Assembly (NCBI GenBank): GCA_045598025.1
Contig: JAZLLH010000048.1
Span: 1-31,579 of the forward strand
Origin: UBA1195 sp045598025
GTDB taxonomy: Bacteria; Bacteroidota; Bacteroidia; Bacteroidales; WCHB1-69
Direction of reading: 5' to 3'
Length of the DNA: 31,579 nucleotides
Position 1 is the first letter of the stretch. Every line of letters starts with the position of its first letter. Made by a program: the position numbers and the translations under genes. The notes under the pieces were generated by a model. That model saw only the letters and a list, made by a program, of their open reading frames with translations. It had not been told where the DNA came from and did not search any database. Shown one piece after another: positions 24,010 to 30,802 of this stretch.

Positions 24010-25061
24010 GCGTTTTCCAGGTATTGGGGATAAATCACTTCGTTGGCCGGGACCGCGGTACGGAGGCGGTGTCCTACCACTTCTTCGCGACGGCTCCACG
24101 GGAATCCGTCACCGGGACTGAGCAGGTGAAGATCCTCTTCCCGAATCAGTTCACCGGCCTGCATATCCCTGCGTGTGGCGAGGGAACGTTCCAATTTCAC
24201 TTTGGCCGCCGCCACACTGCGATCAATATAGAGATCCTTGCTTCCCATCCACCGTTCGGCCACACGGATGTCGCGCACCATACGGTTGACACCGTCCGGC
24301 CCCAGGGAACCGGCCTGATCGGTCCCTTTCATGCGACGGTCAATGGTGATGTGTTTTTCGATGATTTCGGCACCCATACCCACCGCCACCACCGGAGCAC
24401 AAATGCCGATGGTATGATCTGAAAAACCGATAGGATACTGTCCGTAATGTTCTTTCAAATAGAGTATAGTGTTGAGATTGAGATTATCCGGAGCCGTAGG
24501 ATACTGGGATACGCAATGCAATATGGCAATATCCGAATGATAGCGGGTAATGGTATCCAAGGCCTCATCCAACTCCTTTTTTCCGGCCATGCCGGTAGAG
24601 AGTATCATCGGGATGCGGGTCTCGGCCATGGCCTCCAGCAAGGGAAGATTGGTTACGTCCCGGCTTGCTACCTTGAGATAATCGGGTGTGAAACGTTTGA
24701 GCAGGGAAAGGCAGCCTTTGGCACAGAGTGTTTCTACAAATTCCAAACCCAAAGACTTGGCATAGTGATACACCTCCTCGTGCTCCTCATCGGAAAGTTC
24801 CAGACGGGCCCGGTGCTCTCCGTACGTGCGTCCGAATGAATGGGGACTGTCGTAAACGCGGTTCATCTGTGTGGATGCCAATTCCTCCCCAAGGTCGCGC
24901 TTGGTGAGTTTGACCGCGTTCATGGGCTTGAGGTTCAAATCAAACACCTCCTCGTGCACCGGACGGGCCACCAGTTCCACAATGAGTTTGGCTATATCGA
25001 CGCTGCCGTTGTGGTTTTGTCCAATTTCGCCTATAATGTAGGTTTCTCCTTTTTTAATCAT
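24006..25061 (-). CDS. NeuB-family nonulosonic acid synthase with C-terminal SAF domain
   Basis: The start at 25061 gives 351 residues beginning MIKKGETYIIGEIGQNHNG, the expected N-terminus. The frame is open to 25172; an ATG at 25091 is possible. The TIM barrel carries IGQNHNG (13-19), NAVKLTKRD, the STG and GFSDHTIG motifs and EKHITIDR near its end; the last 60 residues form the SAF (antifreeze-like) lid (SLATRRDMQAGELIREEDL). The enzyme condenses PEP with a six-carbon sugar, ManNAc or its phosphate, or mannose-6-phosphate. No NeuC epimerase is nearby, which slightly favours KDN from mannose-6-phosphate. It starts 1 bp after the cytidylyltransferase ends. Confidence 0.88.
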   Translation of the reverse strand: MIKKGETYIIGEIGQNHNGSVDIAKLIVELVARPVHEEVFDLNLKPMNAVKLTKRDLGEELASTQMNRVYDSPHSFGRTYGEHRARLELSDEEHEEVYHYAKSLGLEFVETLCAKGCLSLLKRFTPDYLKVASRDVTNLPLLEAMAETRIPMILSTGMAGKKELDEALDTITRYHSDIAILHCVSQYPTAPDNLNLNTILYLKEHYGQYPIGFSDHTIGICAPVVAVGMGAEIIEKHITIDRRMKGTDQAGSLGPDGVNRMVRDIRVAERWMGSKDLYIDRSVAAAKVKLERSLATRRDMQAGELIREEDLHLLSPGDGFPWSRREEVVGHRLRTAVPANEVIYPQYLENA

Positions 25062-25062
25062 T

Positions 25063-25809
25063 TCATTTTGAATTTCTTGAAATCTGTTCATCCATGGATG
25101 CGCTCCATTGCGGATGAGCATCCAGACAAGCCAGCAACTGGGGAATATCGGCCTCAGATCCCAATTCGGCATACACCCGGGAAGCCGTTTCGAAATCTTC
25201 CGGAGTATCTATGGTCAGACGGACGTGCGGATGTGCAAGCACCTCTTTTCCAACCGTAAGCCATTCCGTACGGAAAATTTCCGGATGTGCATAGATGTAG
25301 TTGGTCACGTGCTCGTGATAAAGGCTTTCTCCGGTCAGGGAAGCTACCTTTTCCAAAGCTTCCAGACTGACGTACTCTGTCCAGAAACCGTAATGGGTAC
25401 GTATGGAAGGCGTGCCTCCCACATCGAAACTGAGATAATCGGCAGCCGTATGGGCAGCGGCCTGCAGCAGGCGGCTGATTTCCGACCGGCTGAGAAAAGG
25501 ATTATCGGAACACACCCGTATGAGGCGGCGTTTTCCGAAGGTGTGCGCGGCATCAATGAAACGCTGCAGCACATCGCTTTCCGATCCGCGGAAGCATTTC
25601 ACTCCCTTCTGACGGCAACGGAGCTCGATTTCCGCATCGGCAGGAGCCACGGAAGTGGCAACAATGCAATCCGCCTGCGCCCCGAAACGGCTCAATTTGT
25701 CAATCAGCAGATCAAAAAGGCAATCTTCTCCGGCAAAGGGACGGAGTATTTTTCCCGGCAAGCGGGTAGAACCCAAACGGGCCTGTATCATAAAACAGAG
25801 ATCACTCAT
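25063..25809 (-). CDS. Acylneuraminate-type cytidylyltransferase (SpsF-like)
   Basis: This 248-residue protein opens with the nucleotide-binding motif MIQARLGSTRLPGKIL (7-22) and has SDNPFLS (metal-binding aspartate) and the late RLTIDTPEDF motif. That combination defines the CTP_transf_3 family, SpsF-like branch. Next to a NeuB-like synthase and a KDN-9-P-type phosphatase it probably makes the CMP-activated nonulosonate. SpsF proteins are diverse, so the nucleotide and sugar are not proven. It overlaps the second WecA-like gene by 8 bp. Confidence 0.83.
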   Translation of the reverse strand: MSDLCFMIQARLGSTRLPGKILRPFAGEDCLFDLLIDKLSRFGAQADCIVATSVAPADAEIELRCRQKGVKCFRGSESDVLQRFIDAAHTFGKRRLIRVCSDNPFLSRSEISRLLQAAAHTAADYLSFDVGGTPSIRTHYGFWTEYVSLEALEKVASLTGESLYHEHVTNYIYAHPEIFRTEWLTVGKEVLAHPHVRLTIDTPEDFETASRVYAELGSEADIPQLLACLDAHPQWSASMDEQISRNSK

Positions 25810-27025
25810 CTTGAGAAAGGTTCTTTTTGCTGCTGCCGAACAGATAAGCCTTCACATCCGACAGGTTGCGGTGACCGTCCACCAGATAGCGCACGCGGGA
25901 ATACAGCCACATGGAGCGGTGGGAAAAAGCGGCAACATGACGCTGTATCCGAGCGAAAACTTCCGGACAGTGCTTCTGCACGTATCGGATGAAGACATAG
26001 GTACACCAGACGTATAACAGGCCAAAACCGAAAACAGCAAACGCTGTATGTTTCGGACTTACTCCGCAGGCAACCAGCACAGCCCAGAAACCCAGGATGC
26101 ACAGCTGCATGCACAATATGAGAAAAGTGGATACATAATGAGGAAATCCCATGGAAATCAGGACATGATGCAAATGAATGCGGTCTGCCCGAAAGGGAGA
26201 ATGCCCCTTACGGACACGGAAAAACATGACCCTCAGCGTATCAAATACCGGCAGGGCGTACAATGCCAGGGCCAGACTGGCCATGTAATACCCCTTGAAA
26301 TCATGGTGCGAGGTATGTACCAGCTCACAGCAGACCAGGTAGGCCATGCAGCCCAACAGGAGGGAGCCGGAATCCCCTATAAACATCTTCAGTTTGACAC
26401 TGAACACATTGCAGATGAAAAAAGGAATCAGTGCTCCGGCGAAACAGCCACAGAGGATGGCTGTGGACGTATGTCCGTGCATATAAAAGAACAGCATGGC
26501 TATCAGGTTGGTCAGTATACCCATTCCCGAGGAAAGCCCGTCAATGCCGTCCAGCATGTTCAATGCATTCATCAGTCCTACTCCCGCTACTATGGAGAAC
26601 AATATGCTCCAGACATGCGGAATATGGTATATGCCGAACAGTCCGCACAGGGTATCGAGCCGATAGCCGAAATGCCATAAAAAGACGATGACAAGCACCT
26701 GAAAAATGAATTTGATGTAGTAAGTCAGGTCAAACATGTCGTCATACAGACCGATGAGCGATATCGCGGACATGCAGAGAAAAATCCCGTAAATGTCGTC
26801 CAAGGGTTGCACCAGTGCACACACCATCAGGCCGGCAGAAACAGACAAGAGTACGCTGACTCCTCCGATTACGGGGACCGGGCGTTTTTGCAGTTTGCGA
26901 TAATTCGGATTATCCAGAATGCGTTTGCGGTAGGCAATCCATACCATACGCGGGTTCAGCAGGGAGGACACCACCAAAGGCAGGCCCACGCATGCTAAAA
27001 AAAACAGTATCTTGCTCCACCACAT
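25802..27025 (-). CDS. WecA/TagO-like undecaprenyl-phosphate HexNAc-1-phosphate transferase (second copy)
   Basis: This 407-residue protein has about eleven membrane helices and full family motifs: GLYDDMFDL (92-100), MNALNMLDGIDGLSSG (152-167), MFIGDSGSLLLG (214-225) and the RIHLHHVLI loop (282-290), typical of WecA and TagO with UDP-GlcNAc. It is closer to the classic UDP-GlcNAc branch than the copy at 18472-19458. A polar extension of about 60 residues after the last helix (RIQRHVAAFSHRSMW to the end) is longer than in E. coli WecA. It starts 22 bp after the vWA gene. Two initiating transferases in one locus imply either two glycans or different first sugars. Confidence 0.92.
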   Translation of the reverse strand: MWWSKILFFLACVGLPLVVSSLLNPRMVWIAYRKRILDNPNYRKLQKRPVPVIGGVSVLLSVSAGLMVCALVQPLDDIYGIFLCMSAISLIGLYDDMFDLTYYIKFIFQVLVIVFLWHFGYRLDTLCGLFGIYHIPHVWSILFSIVAGVGLMNALNMLDGIDGLSSGMGILTNLIAMLFFYMHGHTSTAILCGCFAGALIPFFICNVFSVKLKMFIGDSGSLLLGCMAYLVCCELVHTSHHDFKGYYMASLALALYALPVFDTLRVMFFRVRKGHSPFRADRIHLHHVLISMGFPHYVSTFLILCMQLCILGFWAVLVACGVSPKHTAFAVFGFGLLYVWCTYVFIRYVQKHCPEVFARIQRHVAAFSHRSMWLYSRVRYLVDGHRNLSDVKAYLFGSSKKNLSQDE

Positions 27026-27046
27026 AATTCTTGCCTTTTTTACTTG

Positions 27047-28765
27047 TCAAAAGACGTAGCCTACATGCAGGCCGCACACGAATTTGACCGGATGGGCATC
27101 CCTGTAGTGACCTTCACCGTAATCATCCTGATACTGATTGTGATATTTGTAGGTACCCAGGCTCAGATCGGCAAAGGTATAGCACTTGCGCCACACCAGA
27201 CCGCCTCTCAGGTTGAGTCCCAGACCGCCCTTGAGTTTACTTCCGGGACCAGGTTCCAGCGTTTTCGAGACACCTGTTTTGGCATCATACCACACAAAGG
27301 TATCTTCGTCCGCATGCTTACCCAAAATGTTAAATCCCAAATCCAGACCTGCTCCGATCATGAGTTTGGGTCTGGCAGCTATGGGCATAATCAGCAAAGG
27401 TCCGAAACAGAGTTCCATAATGGAAGAAAACATCGGCATCACATACCCTCCCAGATAGTAGTCGGGTGCTTTTTTCAAAGGTACCGCCACGCAGAAATCC
27501 ACGGGTATACCCCAAGAGGTCAGGACTTTGCCATAGTTTTCCCAACCGAAGCCCAGGCTGAGTCCCATAAAGGCGTCCTGCGGCAGACCGACAGATTCAA
27601 CTTTCTGTTTGACTTTTTGAGTAACAGACACGGCTTCCTGCTTCACTTCTTTTTTTACATCTTTTCTGACGGTTTCACCATTGGAGAACGTCCAGCCCAC
27701 TTTCCCTTTGAATCCCATGGGCACGTAGCACTTGAGGGTGGTCCACTGACGGGTGAGGTCGCTCACAATGCGCTGGAATTCTTCGCGCAACTGGCTTACC
27801 TGATCAATGGTTTTGTATTCGGGAGAAATGCCGGAAAGCACACGGTCGAATTTGGCCGCCATTTTATCGGTAACGATATCCCGTCCCTTCACGCCCACGA
27901 CATAGGTACCGATGGGGCGGTCCAGAATCTGGGTAACATTGAGCTGCTGACGAATATAATCGTAATATTCATCGGCAGTCAGCAATTGTTTTTCCGTGTT
28001 CTGTGAAGTCTGATCCACACCGTCGGTAAAAGTCACTATGTAGGAATCGGCGTAGTTGTCACGACCGATGCGGTTGCGGACAACATAGTCCTGCAGCATG
28101 TCAAGCGCCTTGTCCATGGAGTAATAAAGCGCCGTGCCGTTGGAAAGTTCCAAACCGTCGATGAACGATTGCATGCGGCTGCTGCTGCTTTCATTAAGTT
28201 CGGTGATGTCGAAGATACGGGTATCCTTCACGGTGGAGAAGCCGATGATTCCGACTTTCACATTTCCCTTGCCGGATGCTCCGCGAAGCAGATTGATGAA
28301 ATATTTAGCATTCTCTTTGACCAAATCAAAATCGCTGCCCAAGGAGGTGGAACAGTCAATCAGCAGCAAGAGGGAAATCACCTTGGTCTGTTCGAAGGAT
28401 GCCGTGCCCTGACGGGTTTCCACATCGGGCTGCCACTCCTGCAGTTCTTCATCATAACGCCAGAACTGCAGACGGTTGTTCTCGAATCCGCCCGAATAAT
28501 CAGTTGAAGCGTTGCGGAATTCGAACTGCACATCTTCCTGATCGGTGACCTTTCCTTCTATGACAGAAGTTTCTTCAAAAGTGATGCCCTCGCTGTGGGT
28601 GGGATTTTCCAGACGGTATACCACTCCTTTGTTTCCCTGCACCGAGAGGGACAGATTTCCCTTAATGAAATATTTGGCCCTGTCCGGATCCGATTTTTTG
28701 TCTGATTGTGCTGACACACAGAGAGTGCCGAGCAAAATAGCAGAAAGTAAGATAATTCTCTTCAC
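27047..28765 (-). CDS. Secreted von Willebrand A domain protein with C-terminal outer-membrane-like region
   Basis: No ATG is present; the GTG at 28765 gives MKRIILLSAILLGTLCVSAQ, a clean signal peptide, and is preferred to the TTG at 28777. The vWA domain follows at about 130-330: the MIDAS motif DCSTS (137-141), a threonine in SNGTALYYSMD, and TDGVD complete the metal site. After a basic linker (KKEVKQEAVSVTQKVKQKV) the last 170 residues are Gly- and aromatic-rich alternating segments (FMGLSLGFGWENYGK, LKGGLGLNLRGGLVW) ending in VGYVF, as in small outer-membrane barrels. It probably binds a protein or glycan partner at the cell surface. I do not recognise the full architecture. Its place inside a polysaccharide locus is unusual. 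Confidence 0.8.
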   Translation of the reverse strand: MKRIILLSAILLGTLCVSAQSDKKSDPDRAKYFIKGNLSLSVQGNKGVVYRLENPTHSEGITFEETSVIEGKVTDQEDVQFEFRNASTDYSGGFENNRLQFWRYDEELQEWQPDVETRQGTASFEQTKVISLLLLIDCSTSLGSDFDLVKENAKYFINLLRGASGKGNVKVGIIGFSTVKDTRIFDITELNESSSSRMQSFIDGLELSNGTALYYSMDKALDMLQDYVVRNRIGRDNYADSYIVTFTDGVDQTSQNTEKQLLTADEYYDYIRQQLNVTQILDRPIGTYVVGVKGRDIVTDKMAAKFDRVLSGISPEYKTIDQVSQLREEFQRIVSDLTRQWTTLKCYVPMGFKGKVGWTFSNGETVRKDVKKEVKQEAVSVTQKVKQKVESVGLPQDAFMGLSLGFGWENYGKVLTSWGIPVDFCVAVPLKKAPDYYLGGYVMPMFSSIMELCFGPLLIMPIAARPKLMIGAGLDLGFNILGKHADEDTFVWYDAKTGVSKTLEPGPGSKLKGGLGLNLRGGLVWRKCYTFADLSLGTYKYHNQYQDDYGEGHYRDAHPVKFVCGLHVGYVF

Positions 28766-28845
28766 GTCGATACACAATTTGGTTTAACTAATGCAACGGA
28801 TAAATAAGTTAAATATTGTATCCTTATTTCATTAAAACAAAAAAA

Positions 28846-29409
28846 TTACAAGGACTCCAGTCGGTTCCCTGCTTCCCGATAACGACGGCCACAACTGCAG
28901 ACCAATGAAGCATCAAGCCGGTGTCCGCATTCGCATACCCAACCGATGCGGCGGGCAGGTACCCCGGCCATGAGTGCATAATCCGGAACATCCTTTGTCA
29001 CTACTGCTCCGGCCGCAATCAGCGCCGAACGTCCCACCGTGTGTCCGCAGACCACCGTACAATTGGCACCCAGAGAGGCGCCTTCCTTCACCAGAGTCCG
29101 CGCATAGACGCCGTGCACCGGAAAATGCGCCCGCGGCGTCACCACGTTGGTAAAAACGCAGCTCGGCCCGCAGAACACGTTGTCCTCCACCTCCACACCT
29201 TCATACAGAGAAACGTTGTTCTGTATACGCACGCCGTTCCCGACCTTGACATTGTTGCCGATGTTTACGTTCTGCCCCAAGGAGCAGTTGCGTCCAATCA
29301 CCGCCCCTTTCTGCACATGGCAGAAATGCCAGATTTTGGTACCCTCACCTATTTCCACCCCCTCATCAACATAGGAGGATTCATGCACAAAATATTTTTT
29401 TTCTTCCAT
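28846..29409 (-). CDS. WbpD/WlbB-like UDP-sugar N-acetyltransferase with zinc-ribbon tail
   Basis: The ATG at 29409 gives 187 residues; ATG 29433 and GTG 29448 are alternatives, but their extra codons come from an unrelated gene remnant. The body is a left-handed beta-helix with the WbpD pattern (KIWHFCHVQKGAVIG, GQNVNIGNNVKVGNGVRIQNNVSLYEGVEVED, FTNVVTPRA). WbpD-type enzymes acetylate the 3-amino group of UDP-2-acetamido-3-amino-glucuronate. No WbpB or WbpE is seen here. The tail holds C159, C161, C171 and C173 in a CxC-x9-CxC arrangement, a likely zinc ribbon, after the typical AGVPARRIGW ending. Acceptor unknown. Confidence 0.86.
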   Translation of the reverse strand: MEEKKYFVHESSYVDEGVEIGEGTKIWHFCHVQKGAVIGRNCSLGQNVNIGNNVKVGNGVRIQNNVSLYEGVEVEDNVFCGPSCVFTNVVTPRAHFPVHGVYARTLVKEGASLGANCTVVCGHTVGRSALIAAGAVVTKDVPDYALMAGVPARRIGWVCECGHRLDASLVCSCGRRYREAGNRLESL

Positions 29410-29422
29410 ACTGTCTTTATGT

Positions 29423-29473
29423 TTACACTCCATCCTGACCGGTGACACCGGTAATCAACGCTGTTTTTTGCAT
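29423..29473 (-). pseudogene. gmd: 5' remnant of a GDP-mannose 4,6-dehydratase gene (gmd)
   Basis: An ATG at 29473 opens a 16-codon frame reading MQKTALITGVTGQDGV and then TAA at 29425-29423. This matches the N-terminus of Gmd (MKKTALITGVTGQDGAYLAE) up to the glycine-rich NAD-binding loop, after which homology stops. The reading frame ends in the sequence leading into the WbpD-like gene. No other part of gmd and no fcl gene is seen. It looks like the scar of a recombination or deletion that joined the start of a gmd gene to a different downstream gene. A short leader peptide is a less likely alternative. Confidence 0.75.
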
Positions 29474-29538
29474 CTCACAATATTTACAATGTTTACATAT
29501 TTTCTGCTTATTCCTCGCTTGCACGCTGGTTGAACCAA

Positions 29539-30711
29539 TCAGAGTTCTTTAGTAATCCTACTAATGATTTCCTCTTTATTAAAACGGGTACGCATGAGTT
29601 TGAAAGACTTTGATTTTATATCCTGAGCATAACTCTTCGCAAAGGAAATCATGTCTTTAAAACCGCGAGCAATATCGTTTATATCGTCCGGTTGGACACA
29701 GATACCCAATTGATTTTCTTCAATTATGTCTTTACCACTGCCGTTGCAAACTCCAAATATGGGTTTGCCTGCACTCAAATAGGATTGTATTTTGAGAGGT
29801 TCTGTTTTTTCAATGCCTTCATCTGCGATGAGCGGCAATAATAACACATCGCTTTGTTCCAACAAATCATTCATTTGCTCGTACGGAAAACGGCCACGCA
29901 AAAGTACGTTCTGAATATGATATTGAGCTATACACTTTTTCAAGGACTCCATGGTGGAACCATCTCCTACAATATTCAGCACAACACCATCCAAATGTGC
30001 TTGGGCAAAACCTCTAACCACATTATTCAAATTTTGATAGCGTGATACATTTCCCGTAAAGGTAAAATGAAAATACTGCTTGTCTAATCTCAATTCACAA
30101 GGAACATTATTTGACTCACGCAACCAATTCGGGGCATACACCGTAGGCTTGTCGGTATAGCGACTGATGGTCTCTGCAAAGCGCTTGGATGAAATGAAAA
30201 TTTTATCACAACGACCATAAATGGAACAGATAACACGATTTAAGATAGCCGAAGTAAGTATATTCTTAGGCACTCCATACGTATAAACCACATCTGGCCA
30301 GATATCGTAAGTCCAGATAGCTACAGGCTTTCCATATTTTTTCTTTGCGACCAGTGCCGGATAAGCTACCGTAAGCGGACCTGTCTGTGAAACAAACACA
30401 ATATCAAAATTTTCACCTATCTTGCGGACAATTTTCTTTCCCTGATGTATAAATAGTAAATAATTGATAAATTTCCTGATTTTACTATTTTTATATCCTT
30501 CAATGAAATGAAAGCGATGAATCTTCACCCCTTCCCACTCTTCCACACTATAGCCACCATTTGAGTAACCATCATACACATAACTACCCGGATAGGACGG
30601 ATACTGCGTGAGCACTTCCACGTGGTGCCCCATAGTTACCCACTCTCTCACCAAATCGTTGATAAGAAAACTTTCCGGATAAAAAACCTCTGATATTACT
30701 AGTATACGCAT
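29539..30711 (-). CDS. Family 4 glycosyltransferase, WbuB-like
   Basis: The ATG at 30711 gives 390 residues starting MRILVISEVFYPESFLIND; the TTG at 30726 is less likely. This is the WbuB-type N-terminus (GT-B, family 4), followed by GHHVEVLTQYPSYPGS and VAIWTYDIWPDV. The C-terminal half has FTFTGNVSRYQNLNNVV, NIVGDGS and the donor-site SDVLLLPLIADEGIEKTEPLKIQSYLSAGKPI, with the EX7E-like acids near residue 300. WbuB proteins transfer L-FucNAc, but specificity cannot be read here. The gene is clearly richer in A+T than the polysaccharide genes downstream, suggesting separate acquisition. Confidence 0.9.
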   Translation of the reverse strand: MRILVISEVFYPESFLINDLVREWVTMGHHVEVLTQYPSYPGSYVYDGYSNGGYSVEEWEGVKIHRFHFIEGYKNSKIRKFINYLLFIHQGKKIVRKIGENFDIVFVSQTGPLTVAYPALVAKKKYGKPVAIWTYDIWPDVVYTYGVPKNILTSAILNRVICSIYGRCDKIFISSKRFAETISRYTDKPTVYAPNWLRESNNVPCELRLDKQYFHFTFTGNVSRYQNLNNVVRGFAQAHLDGVVLNIVGDGSTMESLKKCIAQYHIQNVLLRGRFPYEQMNDLLEQSDVLLLPLIADEGIEKTEPLKIQSYLSAGKPIFGVCNGSGKDIIEENQLGICVQPDDINDIARGFKDMISFAKSYAQDIKSKSFKLMRTRFNKEEIISRITKEL

Positions 30712-30723
30712 ATTCTCAATAAA

Positions 30724-30731
30724 CAAAAATA
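30724..30731 (-). promoter_or_regulatory. Candidate -7 box upstream of the WbuB-like gene
   Basis: The minus strand reads TATTTTTG, matching TAnnTTTG, 12 bp before the ATG at 30711. A TTG lies 16 bp further upstream. The leader would be very short, so the assignment is tentative. It would start the whole polysaccharide block. Confidence 0.35.
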
Positions 30732-30802
30732 CATGCCAATTTTATCTCAATGCAGAACTTCCGCATCAGAATTGTTAGTTTACCATCAAAGTGCTATAAC
30801 CT

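Noticed and set aside
27172..27179. TACCTTTG promoter-like box on the minus strand
   Set aside because: It lies inside the vWA coding sequence (encoding YTFAD) close to the gene's 3' end; a promoter for the downstream WecA-like gene is possible but unsupported.
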